Origin: Capsicum annuum
Lineage: Eukaryota > Streptophyta > Magnoliopsida > Solanales > Solanaceae
NCBI RefSeq assembly: GCF_002878395.1
Contig: NC_061120.1
Location: forward strand, 114,269,212-114,333,211
Reading direction: 5' to 3'
DNA: 64,000 nt
The notes under the pieces are model-generated. The model did no database searches. It was not told the origin of the DNA and worked only from the letters and a program-made list of their open reading frames with translations. Of the stretch, positions 32,891 through 44,734 are shown piece by piece. Positions within the stretch are counted from its first letter, which is position 1. Each line of letters begins with the position of its first letter. The translations under genes and the position numbers were made by a program.

Positions 32891-34130
32891 CATTGGACTG
32901 CAATGTTTGAAAAGTATTTTATAAAGTGCCTATAGAATCCCACGTGCCCAATAAAACTTCTCACTCTCTTCACTGAAATCGGATCAGGTATCTTTTCAAT
33001 AACTTCAACTTTAGCTCTGTCTACATCAAATCCATTGTGTGACACCTTATGACTAAGGAAAATTGCTTCCTTAACCCAAAGGTTACACTTTTCTCAGTTT
33101 TGTACAAGATTTGTCTCTTCACAATGGGCTAAGGCACTATCTAGATTCTGTAAGAAAACATCAAAGACATTACTATAGACAGAAAAATCATCCATAAATA
33201 CCTCTACAAATTCTTCCACCATGTCATAGAAGATCGTCATCATGCATATCTGAAATATTCTTTGAGCATTGCAAAAGCTATAAGGCATACACCTGAATAC
33301 ATATGTGCCATATGGACATGTAAACATGGTCTTTTTCTAACCTTCTAGTGTTATTATGATCTGATTATACCATGAGTATCTGTCTAGAAAGCAATAGTAT
33401 TCCTGCATTGCCAACATGTCTAGCATTAGATCAATAAATAAGATAGGATAATGATCTTTACTAGTGGCTTCATTCATCTTTTGCTAATCAATGCAAATCC
33501 TCCAACTAGTTACTTTGCGCGTTGTAATCTATTTATTATCCTCATTGGTCACTAGAGTCATCCTATTTTCTTTGGGACACCATATATAAGGCTGACCCAT
33601 TTGCTGTTAGATATGGGATAGACAATCGCAACATCAAGCTACTTAATGACTTTTTTCTAACCACTTCTATCATCACTGGATTAATTCTGAATTGGTATTG
33701 TACACTTTCCTTGGATACCTCTTTCATGTATAGTTGTGCCAATAGAAAGTAGGATTGATTCTTATGATGTCCGACATTTGCCATCTAATTGCTTTCTTCC
33801 TTCTTTTTAAAACTAACAAAGCTTCTCTCACCTATGCATCAGAAAAAACTCCTGACAAAATCATATGCAAATTATCATTATCACCAAGAAATACATATTT
33901 TAAATAAGCCATAAGAGCCTTGAGATCTAATTTTTGTGCCTCATTAATGGATGCCTTCGGAGATGGTTCAATCGATATATTCAATGGATTAATCTTAGTA
34001 ACTCTAGTGTAAACTAATGCCAAATCAATAATTTGAACCATTTTAAGTGCCTCTACCTCATCATATAAATCATACCCCATAAAAGCTCGCTCAAGATAAT
34101 CATTAGAAAAAGCAGGTAGAGCTTAGACTC
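32891..34130 (-). pseudogene. Athila/Tat-type reverse transcriptase remnant, Asp pair kept
   Basis: N-terminal: LKALMAYLKYVFLGDNDNLH (34080-33832) and FRINPVMIEVVRKK with LSIPYLTANGSALYMV (33784-33563, frame-shifted). Palm: FTCPYGTYVFRCMPYSFCNA (33327 downward), then VEEFVEVFMDDFSVYSNVFD. The catalytic pair in FMDD is intact, the only RT in the window where I see both Asp. Thumb: FDVDRAKVEVIEKIPDPISV and RSFIGHVGFYRHFIKYFSNI (about 33030-32920). Stops and shifts separate these blocks. Confidence 0.82.
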
Positions 34131-34590
34131 AAGGTATACTACTGTTATCGCAGAAAATTCTTCATATATAGCAGGAAACTTCATTGCCTTGTGCACATCA
34201 AATACCTCGACATTGTTAGAGGCTCTCATAGTCACCTTTCATATAACTGCATCCATAAAAGACTGCCCATTTGTTAAGAATGGACTTCCGAAAATAAATA
34301 TAATCGCTGGATCAACATCAAAGTCAAGAACAAAAGAATCCTCTAGGAAAATAAGTGATCCTACTTGTACCAAGAGGTCTTCAAAAATCCCATCAGGCCT
34401 ACAAGCGACCTGTCAGCTAATTGTACGATAATAGTCATGGTTTTGGGACTCCCAAGACCCATATTTTTGCACCAAGATATGGGCATTAGATTGATGCTTG
34501 CCGCTAAATAACATAACCCCTGAGCACTAATGGCTTGCATTATTTCACTCTTTAATGTAAAACTATATAGATCTTTTTGCTTTATCATTA
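34131..34590 (-). pseudogene. Athila/Tat-type protease remnant
   Basis: The frame 34588-34361 contains GLCYLAASINLMPISWCKNM and MTIIVQLADRSLVGLMGFLK, typical of the Athila protease. The active-site Asp has become Tyr (YLAASIN, where D-L-G-A-S is expected). The C-terminal block FLEDSFVLDFDVDPAIIFIF, GSPFLTNGQ follows in another frame near 34350-34270. Inactive. Confidence 0.8.
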
Positions 34591-36114
34591 ATTTGTTCTA
34601 AATGTTGGATGTATACTTATAAGTAAGTGCTTCTATAGCAAACTCTATCAAATATTTCTTGTTTTCCACTATGTCTTTCACATACTTTGCGTACTTTGAA
34701 AGACTTTGCAAAATATCAACAAGAGGAAGATTGAGTTGATCCAACTTTAAAATTTCTGAAAACTTCTTGTTACTAGTCTCCTCTTGGTTCTGCCGAAGCC
34801 TTTGGGGAAACAGTAGTGGTAGAGTCTTCTTCTCTACTTTGGATTCTTTAGCTGCATCTTTTTCTTCAATGACTTTCTCGTTATTATTTTTAGTACTATC
34901 ATCGATAGCCGCAGGACATACATGCTCAGGTTCCAACTCTTTTAGCTACAAATCTATTCTTGTAGCGATTGTATTTACCTATTTTGGATTTGCCTCAATA
35001 TCACCAGTTATAACTCCCTGAAGTCTAACTATTTTGGACACCTGCAAACTGACCAATTTACATCTCCAAATCCTTTTTATTCAACTATTGATTCTTCATA
35101 GTTGTTTGTTGACTCTTCATATTTGTTGCCAATAATGCTTGACCAGCTATAAGTTGCCTCAACATCTACTCTATATTTTTTACTTGAGTTGTGGCCTTAT
35201 TACTCTAAGCTTGCTGCTGTTGATACTTTTGTTCTGGCCCTTGGTACTGATTGTTATTTTGCACTTGATTTCCACCGAATGATAAATTGAGATAATTCCA
35301 TTAACTTGAATTATAAGTGTTACCACAGTTTAGTTGTCCTTGACTATTAGCATTCACAATATGGTTGACAGAGTTTGGATTAAATACACAAGCATCGACT
35401 GAATGCTTGCTGCTTCTACAAATCTTATACCATGCATTAGCCGGTTGAACTACATTAAATGTGGCCACCAGCTATGTAACCCCAAACTTTATGTTGTTGA
35501 ACTGATTAGTTATCCAATTTTTTAATGCAGCAAGCTGTGCTAATAAATTCATGAACTAATGTACCTCCAACACACCTGCATCCTTCTTAGGAGCACCCCT
35601 AGAGTCTAAAGCCATTCAGTATTACCTTATGAAGTCTGATTCATCAGTGTATATAATTCATCATAGGTCTTTTCTAGAGCCTACCAACCTGCTACTGAAT
35701 CCGAGAGAATCTTACTATTTGGCTCCAAAATCGCTATGGAAGTATGAAGAAGAACATCTTTAAACTTATAATGGTGAGGGCAATATCTGAGCATGCCCTT
35801 AAATCTTTCCGAATCTTGATAAATATTTTCTACTTCTTTTTGTGTAAAACTCAAAATCTCACTTCACAAGTATGAAGTCTTCCCTGGTTAAAAGAATTGA
35901 ATAAGAATATTTCAAGCCAAATCATTCTAGCAAGTGATGAAAAGTGGTGGTTCAACATGTAACAACCTTTTTGCTTCCCTAATTAAAGAAAAAGGGAAGA
36001 GAGTTATCCTGACATAATCAGTATGCACCCCTGTTAGAATATATGTCTCACTAATTTCCTGGAATGTTTGTATGTGCTATTGTGAGTCTTCATGTTAAAA
36101 TACAACAAACTGCC
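34591..36114 (-). pseudogene. Athila/Tat-type gag remnant, interrupted at 36114
   Basis: C-terminal linker 34936-34598: KKTLPLLFPQRLRQNQEETS, NKKFSEILKLDQLNLPLVDI and SKYAKYVKDIVENKKYL, diagnostic for Athila/Tat. Upstream, near 35440-35400, the knuckle reads YKICRSSKHSVDAC, with the first Cys replaced by Tyr, then FNPNSVNHIVNANSQGQ and a Gln-rich stretch (QYQGPEQKYQQQQ). Farther up, capsid-like blocks lie near 35960-35880. The Tekay-like element enters at 36115. The gag start should be beyond 44295. Confidence 0.72.
36110..36114. repeat. Target-site duplication of the Tekay-like element, left (CTGCC)
   Basis: Pairs with TTACC at 44296-44300. The two differences are both transitions, as expected from deamination, so the match is weaker than the other duplications. 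Confidence 0.45.
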
Positions 36115-38554
36115 TGTAACGCCCCAAAAATGGATCCTGAAGCATCACCCAGTGCTTGAGGCTACGAGTAGCCCCAAGCTAATCCTTTGAGCCATTTTTA
36201 TTCAGTTCAACACGAATCAATGGGGTTTCCATAAATAACCCTCAAATATCAACAGAGTAATCATCATCAAAGAACAAAACAATTTCAGAAAGATAACAAA
36301 ATATGACTTATTAGTCAACTCCCAACATCTATACTAGTCTGACAAGCCTTTAAGAAAATCAATAAAACCAGTGAGCCATTGAGACATGCCCCAACTGACT
36401 CATACTCAGTTATCAAATGTAAACAATTCTGTGAAACCAATATCAGACATCATGTCCCCGGAACATGAGGACTTACCAACACAAAGGATGTAGAACAGCG
36501 TGCTCGAAGAATCACGGTCGAACCTGGAACTGAGCACTGAACCTACATTTTGAGAAAATTCAGCCCACATCCAAAGATGTGGGTCAATACCATAGAAAAG
36601 AACCGAGTATATGGGGGTGTATGCAGTTTTATAAACATTACCATCATAAATATTTATAAGAATTATGCAGGATGTATGAAAGACACACATAGCCCGAAGA
36701 AAATCATCATAATCATGAGAGGATGAAATAAGTACAATAACACATGTGAGTCATCATATAATTCGTCAATCTCTTTCAGTTTATCAAGAATATCAATTCT
36801 CATAATATAAATACCATTTAAAAATTTCAAAAGAATAACTTTCACAATTCCACTTTCAAATCACTTCACCATTCACCATAGACACAAGGAAAAATAGACA
36901 CACTCGGAGATCCTATAACCGACATAAACCATGTGAGCTACATGAAGTCCAACATAAAACCCACCTTGGGGAGAGCCGTCCTAGCCTTGCCATCGAGTAG
37001 GACTATCGATATCAAATCCACACAAACTAGTGATCACTATATAAATCAGCCTCAGACTCACTCCTATAGGGGCATATAGTTCTAGGGAAGTAAGGTCGCT
37101 TTATACCTCCCATCGGTGCTAAAGATTTCTCCCAAACTTAGCTCAGATCATTTCAAAGACAATCTATAACAAAACAATTTCGGTAATATACAAATATACA
37201 TCGGGAGCCATCATGCTTCCCATCTATCAAAATCAACCACGTTGTGGATTTCTTTCACACTCGAGTTCCAAAAAACTCCATTAAGACCAAAAGGTTAAAT
37301 CTTTCAAAAAATCTCAAATATTCAACATCAACGTTCTTATAATACACACTTTCTAAAAAAAACACAATTTCCAATGGGGATTCATGACCCAAATATCAAA
37401 ATCATGATAAATATCGTTCAAGATTCATCCTTTATTTCTCCACACATGTAAATTTATCTTTCAAAATCATAAACATCAAGATTTCATAATAATCATTATA
37501 AGATATAGGTTCATGCTTCAAATTCATAAAATCAAATAAAAATCATGCCTTTGTAAAGAAAATTACTTTTGGGCACAAGAACAAAAGAGAGTTCTTGTTG
37601 AAAAACCCCACATACCTTGAATGATGAACTTTAGATCGATACTCATTTTAGAGATATTAATCGTGCCTTTGAATGATGGTTCTTGGAGTTCTTGAACTAG
37701 AAACATGGAATCTTGAACAAATTTGCAAAATTAATGGTGAACTTTGGAGGTTCTTGATGTTCTTTAATTAGGAACTTGGAAGCTTGAATAAATTTATAGA
37801 ATTAATAGTGAAAGTTGGAGGTTCTTGAAGTTGGATGTAGGAGCTTAGGGTTTTCTTTCTGAGAGAATTTGATGAAATATAACATATAATGATTCTAGGA
37901 ATGAACAAAACGCCCCTAAAAATCAAATGATTCTCCAATCTGTCCTTTGATGGACTGTTTTGATAGTTTGAAGTAGATCAACCATAACATTTTACTACGA
38001 TATCCAAATTGGATGAAACCAATTTCATTAAAAAGAGGGCTCTCATATCTTTCTGGTGATATATTGTATCTCACCCAGATCATTGTGTATGAGAAGTTAT
38101 GATTGTTTGAAGTTGACCTAAAAATTTGCTTCTGATAGGCTGAAGTAGATCAACCATAACTTTTTTGTCCGATAGACAAATTGGATGAAACCAATTTCAT
38201 TGGAAAGAGGACTCACAGAGATTTCCGTTGATATATAGTATATCACCCAGATTATTATGTACAAGGAGTTATGATCATTTAAATTTGGAGCAAAAATACG
38301 CCAGGTCTCAATATTTTTTTCTACATGTTTTACTGTTTACTACTATTCACGGTTCCATCGGAATGTTCATAACTCATCGTTCGGGTGTCCGTTTTGGATG
38401 AGGGACATATCGTTGGAAATCTTATTCAATACTCTATGCAATGGTAGGTAATAATCTAAGACATTCCATGCAGAAATTTTATAATTTATTCTAGAAGATA
38501 GAACCCGATACGTTTACGCACAAAATTTAATGAAAAATTTCCCAGAGTATTACA
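36115..38554 (-). repeat. 3' LTR of the Tekay-like element
   Basis: 2,440 bp. It holds two internal direct repeats: a 71-bp unit at 37691 and 37762 (CTTGAACTAG...AATTAATGGTGAA) and a 172-bp unit starting GATCAACCATAAC at 37976 and 38148. The other LTR has the 71-bp pair (43441 and 43512) but lacks about 50 bp of the second 172-bp unit. Two hand-aligned stretches of about 90 bp differ at roughly 7 and 16 percent of positions. Confidence 0.9.
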
Positions 38555-38570
38555 TCATCCCCCCTTGGAA
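38555..38570 (-). promoter_or_regulatory. Polypurine tract
   Basis: On the - strand TTCCAAGGGGGGATGA, directly before the 3' LTR. Clear example of the plus-strand primer tract. Confidence 0.8.
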
Positions 38571-38754
38571 ACATTCATCCTTGAATGACGCTATACATGC
38601 CAAGATTAGATAGGGAATAGACCATACAGATGAAACCATTCGTTAGACTCATCACCACATCGTTTCTCACTCTGAATGCAAAATAGAATGCATAAATTCA
38701 AGAAACTAAAACTGAACACAGAATAAATGACAGCTAAACTGCTGCAACTTTTAT

Positions 38755-39330
38755 CAAAAGTGCATGATTTAGGAAAGAACGATACCTTCGGCTTGATCGG
38801 AGTTTGCAGAAAATAGGTGTGGGTACTAGGATCGCATATCCGCCTCAGTTTCCCAAGTTTCACCCTAAACAGATTGGTTTCGCCACAACACCTTAACCAA
38901 GGGAACTTCTTTGTTCCTTTGTCTTCGAACACTGAAATGAAGAATCTCAACAGGAATCTCATCAAAGGAAAGATTTTCTTGAATGTCAGCCCTCACAGAG
39001 GAATCCGCTACCACAGCATTGCTAATATTCTTTCTAAGCATAGAGACATGGAATATTGGATGAACAGAGGACAACTCGGAAGGCAACTCGACCTCATAAG
39101 CTAGCTTATGAACACGGATAAGAATTTTGTAAGGACCAACATAATGGGGACTAAGCTTACCCTTCTTTCTGAATCTCTTCACCCCCCTCATGGGTGAAAT
39201 TTTCAGATACACTAGGTCACCAACTTTAAACTCAAGGTCTCTCCTTCTAACATCCGCATATGACTTCTGACGACTCTGCGCAGTTTTTAACCTTTCCCTA
39301 ATCAACTTAACTTTTTCCATAGACTAAAAT
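38755..39330 (-). pseudogene. Integrase C-terminus and chromodomain, one stop
   Basis: The longest well preserved frame (39320-38865, 151 codons) reads RLKTAQSRQKSYADVRRRDL, EFKVGDLVYLKISPMRGVKR, YVGPYKILIRVHKLAYEVEL and SSVHPIFHVSMLRKNI, the integrase C-terminal domain. Then comes a chromodomain: FDEIPVEILHFSVRRQRNKE and VPLVKVLWRNQSV, a stop, then in frame GETWETEADMRS, a stop, and YPHLFSAN. Chromodomains bind modified histone H3 and are thought to steer insertion into heterochromatin. This pins the element to the Tekay/Del chromoviruses. Confidence 0.88.
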
Positions 39331-40110
39331 ATACAATCAAGACCACTCACAGCCGCTTCAACCACCTTGAACCAACCTATGGGTGATCTACACTTCCTCT
39401 CATATAAGGCTTTAAACGTAGCCATACTAATACTAGAGTGGAAACTATTATTGTAAGCAAACTCTATCAACGGTAAGTGATCATCCCAACTTCCCTTAGA
39501 GTCAAGTGCACAAACTCTCAACATATCCTCTAACGTCTGTATGGTCCGCTCAGCTTGACCATCGATCTGCGGATGAAAAGCAGAACTTAAAATCACTTAT
39601 GTACTAAGACCCTTCTGAAAAGCTTTCCAAAATTACGAAGTGAACTGAGTACCCTATCCGAAATGATAGATAAGGGAACTCCATACAGTCTGACTAACTC
39701 TTGGATGTACAATCTAGCATAATCCTCAGCAGTACATGAAGTATGAACAGGTAAGAATTAAGCAGATTTAGTCAACCTATCAACCACAACCCAAATGGAA
39801 TCATGATGGTGTCGGGAAGGAGTTAAACCAATCACGAAGTCCATATTTATCTCTTCCCACTTACAGGTGGGAATACTAAACTCTTGCATCATACCACCAG
39901 GTCTTTAGTGTTTTACCTTAACCTGTTGGCATGTTGCACACTTAGCGACAAATGCTGCTATATCTTTCTTCATGCCACTCCACCAATAGATTTCTTGCAA
40001 GTCCCGGTATATCTTTATGGCACCTGGATGAATAGAATATCGTGCTTCGTGCACTTCAGCCATAATTGTCTGTCTCAGATCTTCAAGATTCAGGACACAC
40101 AATCTACCCT
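39331..40110 (-). pseudogene. Tekay-like integrase zinc finger and core remnant
   Basis: The zinc finger lies in the frame 40102-39905: AEVHEARYSIHPGAIKIYRD and FVAKCATCQQVKVKH, with both His and both Cys kept. The core reads WEEINMDFVIGLTPSRHHHD (first Asp, about 39855), a stop near LTKSA, then ELVRLYGVPLSIISDR (second Asp, about 39660), a frame change, and SSAFHPQIDGQAERTIQTLE (39590-39530) with the catalytic Glu. LIEFAYNNSFHSSI and KALYERKCRSPIGW follow. All three catalytic residues are readable, but in different frames. Confidence 0.85.
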
Positions 40111-40905
40111 ACAATCTCAACACACCACTCCCCCTTGGGAGAAAACCTCTACTTTTTGGTCCTTAACTGACTTCTTCAGTCTGACCAAACTAGCATCTAA
40201 GTATTTTTTTTCTTTCACTTCCAAAGCCAAAGAGGATTCGGAACTACTCTGAACCCCTATACTACCTTCAGCAGAGTAAAACAACTTAACCCCCAATCTA
40301 GCTAAACGATGTACATCATGATCCAACTCTTTCTTACAATCTACCACATGCGAAACACTACCCATGGACACTCTACTTAGGGCATCCGCCACAACATTGG
40401 CCTTGCTCGGATAGTACAGCACACTCATATCATAGTCCTTTAATAATTCTAACCATCCTCTCTGCCTAAGATGCAATTCTCTATGGGTAAACACATACTG
40501 CAGATTCTTATGATCAGTGAAAACATCAACATGGACACCATACAAATAGTGTCTCTAGATTTTCAAAGCAAACACAATAGCAGTCAACTCAAGGTCATGG
40601 GTGGGGTAATTTTTCTCATGGGGTTTAAACTGTCTAGAAGCATAAGCTATCACTTTACCTTTCTACATCAATACACAACCCAACCCAACTCTCGAAGCAT
40701 CACAGTACACTACAAAACTATCAATACCATCAGGCAAAGTCAAAACAGGGGCTGAAGTGAGTCGAGTTTTCAACTCCTGAAAAATCTTCTCACAAGATTC
40801 AGACCACAAGAACTTTACTTTCTTTTGGGTTAAACGAGTCATAGGAGATGCTACAGAGGAGAAACCCTCAACAAAACAGTGGTAATAGCCAGCTGAACCC
40901 AAGAA
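40111..40905 (-). pseudogene. Tekay-like RNase H remnant
   Basis: Frame 40902-40663: GSAGYYHCFVEGFSSVASPM (RT end), CEKIFQELKTRLTSAPVLTL, VVYCDASRVGLGCVLM, a stop, then [20 protein letters not shown] and, after a further stop near 40556, frame 40545-40117 with [20 protein letters not shown] and [15 protein letters not shown]. The four catalytic acids (CDAS, DLEL, FTDH, ADALS) are all present. A linker to integrase follows ([20 protein letters not shown]). Only two stops are visible in the domain. Confidence 0.85.
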
Positions 40906-41770
40906 ACTTCGGATATCAGCCGGAGAAATAGTTCTAGACCAATTTCTAATAGCTTCGGTCTTTTAGGAATCAACTCTAATACCCTCGAAAGAAATGATAT
41001 AACCTAGAAAAGCAACGGACCTGAGACAAAACACACTTACTGAACTTGGCAAACAACTTGTGATCTCTAAAGGCTTGCAAGATAGTTCGGAGATAATCCG
41101 AATGTTCATCCTCACTATGGGAGTACACCAGTATATCATTGATGAACACCATGACAAACATATCTAGATATGGTTTGAACACTCGACTCATGAGGTCAAT
41201 GAAAGCTGTTGGGGCATTAGTTAACCCGAAAGACATAACAAGAAACTCAAAATGGCCATAACTAGTTCAAAAAGTGGTTTTTGGGATGTCACACTCCCTA
41301 AATTTGAGTTGATGATAGCCAGAACGAAGGTCTATCTTTGAGAAATAACTTGCACCTTGCAATTGGTCAAACAAATCATCTATTCTCGAAAGGGGTTACT
41401 TATTTTTATGGTGACTTTATTCAGTTCGCGGTAATCAATGCACATACGCAAAGAGCCATCTTTCTTTCTCACAAACAACACAAGACCACCCCAAGAAGAA
41501 ACACTGGACCTTATGAAACCCTTATCTAGTAGATATTTGACTTGCTCTTTCAACTCCTTAAGTTCTGCATGGGCCATACGATAAAGAAGAATAGAAATGG
41601 ACTGAGTATTGGGAAGAAGATCAATCCCAAACTCTATATCTCTATAATGGGTCAGTGGGTTAAGGTTGCTGACCATCATTATTTCTTCTCGCTCGATATG
41701 GAGGCATATTTCTGAAAGAAGAGATAAGGAATCAATAGTAGAAAGAGACTCTTTAAGCATGATAGACATC
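40906..41770 (-). pseudogene. Tekay-like reverse transcriptase, catalytic Asp to Asn
   Basis: Frame 41769-41380: [40 protein letters not shown] and [20 protein letters not shown]. After a break, 41236-40976: [20 protein letters not shown] and [20 protein letters not shown]. The catalytic pair reads ND in place of DD, a single G to A type change that disables the enzyme. The thumb appears in a shifted frame near 41030-40930 ([15 protein letters not shown]). Upstream of 41770 only about 130 bp separate RT from the primer site, so gag and protease are absent. Confidence 0.88.
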
Positions 41771-41900
41771 TGAAAGAAAGAATCACACCTTTTCCTAAAA
41801 TGTCTTGTAACCTCTTGCTCATAGTGGCGCGCTACACACCGATGATCAAGACTCTACTTAACGGGGCATGTCAGACTCACCATGGCACCTTAGACCTTAG

Positions 41901-41914
41901 GCTCTGATACCAAG
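41901..41914 (-). promoter_or_regulatory. Primer-binding site for initiator tRNA-Met
   Basis: GCTCTGATACCAAG on the + strand is the exact inverse of TGGTATCAGAGC, the standard iMet site. It lies two to three bases from the LTR at 41917. Confidence 0.92.
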
Positions 41915-41916
41915 TT

Positions 41917-44295
41917 TGTAATGCCCTAAAAATGGGTCTGGGAGTATCACACGGTGATTGAGGCTATGAGTAACCCCAGCTAACCCTTTGAGCCATTTTC
42001 ATTTAGTTCAACACAAATCAACAGGGTTTCTATAAATAACCCTCAAATATCAACAGAGTAATCATCATCCAAGAATAAAAGAATTTCAAAAAGATAACAA
42101 AATACAACTCCAACATCTATACTAGTTTGACAAGCCTCTAAGAAAATCAATAAAACTAGCAAGCTATTGAGACATGTCTCAACTGACTCATACTCAGTTA
42201 TTAAATGTAAATAATTATGTGAAGCCAACATCAGACATCACGTCCTCAGAACATGAGGACTCACCATCGAACATAAAACTGAGCACCTGAACCTATATTT
42301 CGAGAAAATACAGCCCACATCCAAAGATATGGGTTAGTACCATGGAAAGGAATTGAGTATATGGGGCTGTATGCAATTTTATAAACATCATCATCATAAA
42401 TATTTATAAGAAATATGCAGGATGTATAAAAGACTCACATAGCCCGAAGAAAATCATTATAATCATGAGAGGATGAAATAAGTATAATAACACATGTGAG
42501 TCATCATATAATTTGTCAATCACTTTCATTTTATCAAGACTATCCATTCTCATAATGTAAATATCATTTAAATGTTTTTAAAGAATAACTTTCACAATTC
42601 CTCTTTCAAATCACCTCACTATTCACCATAGACTCAAGAAAACACACACACTGCGAGATCCTATAACCAACATAAACCATGTGAGCTACATGGAATCCAA
42701 CGTACAACCCATGTTAGGGAGAGCCATCCTATCCGTGCCATCAGAGTAGGACTATCAATATCAAATCCACACAAACTAGTGATCACTATATAAATCAGCC
42801 ACAGGCTCACTCCTATGGGGCCACGTAGTTCTAGGGAAGTAAGGTAGCTTTATACCTCCCACTCGGTGCTAAAGATTTCTTTTGAACTTAGCTCAGATTA
42901 TTTTAAAGACAATCCACAATAAGGAAATTTCAGTAATAAATAAATATACATCAGGAGCCATCATGCTTCCCATCTATCAAAATCAACCACATTGTGGATT
43001 TCTTTCACACTCGAGTTTAAAACAACTCCATTAAGATGAAAAGGTCAAATCATTCAAAATATCTCAAATATTCAACATCAACATGCTTATAACACAAACT
43101 TTATCAAAAAACACAATTTCCAATGGGGATTCACGACCCAAATATCAAAACCATGATAAATATCATTCAAGATTCATGCTTTATATCTCCACACATATAA
43201 ATTCATCTTTCAAAGTCATAAACATTAAGATTTCATAATAATCATCATAAGATATGGGTTCATGCTTCAAATTCGTAAAAATCAATTAAAAATCATGTCT
43301 TTGTAAAGAAAATTACTTTTGGGAACAAGAATGAAAGAGAGTTTTTGTTGAAAAACCCCACATACCTTGAATGATAAAATTTAGATTGATACTCATTTTT
43401 GAGATGTTAATCGTGCCTTTTAATGATGGTTCTTGGAGTTCTTAAACTAGGAACTTGAAATTTTGAATAAATTTGCTGAATTAATGGTGAAGTTTAGAGG
43501 TTCTTGAAGTTCTTGAACTAGGAACTTGGAATCTTGAATAAATTTGCAAAATTAATGGTGAACTTAGAAGGTTCTTGAAGTTGGATATAGGAGCTTAGCA
43601 TTTTATTTTTGAGGGAATTTGATGAAATACAACATATAATGATTCTAATAGGCTTTTTTATAGGGTTGGGATGGATTTTGGGTGAGGGGGAATGACTAAA
43701 ACGCCCCTAAAAATCAAATAATTCTTTAATCCGTCCTTTGGTGGACTGTTTTGATAGTCTGAAGTAGATCAACCATAATGTTTTACTCTGATATCCAAAT
43801 TGGATGAAACTAATTTCATTAGAAAGAAGAATCTCGTATATTTCCATTGATATATAGTATCTCATGCAGATCATTGTGTACGAGGAGTTATGATTGTTTG
43901 AAGTTGACCCAAAAATTCATTTTTCATAGGCTGAAATAGATTGGAAAGAGGACTTACAGAGCTTTCCATTGATATTTAGCAGATCACCCAAATAATTATG
44001 TACAAGGAGTTGTGATCGTTTAAAGTTGGAGAAAAAATACGCCAGGCCTCAGTACTTTTTCCTGCATGTTTTACTGTTCACTACTATTCACGATTCCATC
44101 GAAATGTTCATAAATCATCGCTCGGGTGTCCATTTTAGATGATCCACATATCATTGGGAAGCTTATTCGATACTATATGCAATGGTAGGTCATAATCTAA
44201 GAAATTCCACACGGGAAATTTATAATTCATTATAGAAATAGAACCCAACATGTTTACGGCCAAAATTTCAACAAAAATTTTTCCAGGATATTACA
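41917..44295 (-). repeat. 5' LTR of the Tekay-like element
   Basis: 2,379 bp, aligned over its length to 36115-38554. It contains a 42-bp-scale insertion near 43645-43690 relative to its partner and a deletion of about 50 bp near 43940. Confidence 0.9.
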
Positions 44296-44734
44296 TTACC
44301 CAGCCAAACACAACAAATACACCATATTTTTATTAAACTTAAACCAACCAACCACCCTTGGCTTGCGGATGCTATTTGTGGCATGGTTAATATATGGTAT
44401 TTCCATTTCACAAATATGTCTAGTTGTTGAAATCACCGGAGATAGTGTATGTCCTGAATTTGGATCAATTAAGTCAACAAGATGAGGATCTCTTTGCTCT
44501 AGCTTTTAAACATGTTGAATTTGATAATGATCTCATCACCTCTATTGAAATACCAGTTATGGTTCAGAATATGGCTCTATCAACACTCTATATCTTGCTA
44601 GTCGTATATTCAGCTAGTACTATAAGTGTCAGCCACTAAGATCATGTCGTTAACACTTAAACGTATCATCAAAAAATAAGAATTTAGAAGACTACTAATT
44701 ATACTTGTCCCCAGCAACAATGGAAAAAACTTTT
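44296..44734 (-). other. Leader and gag start of the Athila/Tat-type element, with primer site
   Basis: TCCCCAGCAACAATGG at 44708-44723 is the inverse of a decayed Athila/Tat-type primer site next to the LTR at 44735. The rest should be leader and the first part of gag on the - strand, but I cannot recognise gag blocks. A + strand frame at 44424-44639 (71 codons) is open and lacks motifs. Confidence 0.6.

Larger units (their letters stand above)
36115..44295 (-). mobile_element. Tekay/Del-like element, gag and protease deleted, nested in gag
   Basis: LTRs 36115-38554 and 41917-44295 begin TGTAAYGCCC and end ATTACA on the + strand. An exact iMet-type primer site (41901-41914) and a G-rich polypurine tract (38555-38570) face the pol remnant on the - strand. 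The internal part is only 3.36 kb. It goes from the primer site almost directly to the RT start, so gag and protease have been deleted. Pol retains RT, RNase H, integrase and chromodomain. Confidence 0.9.

Noticed and set aside
38817..39104. Open frame of 95 codons on the + strand
   Set aside because: Antisense to the integrase C-terminus and chromodomain, which has clear motifs.
39884..40252. Open frame of 122 codons on the + strand
   Set aside because: Antisense to the integrase zinc finger and RNase H linker.
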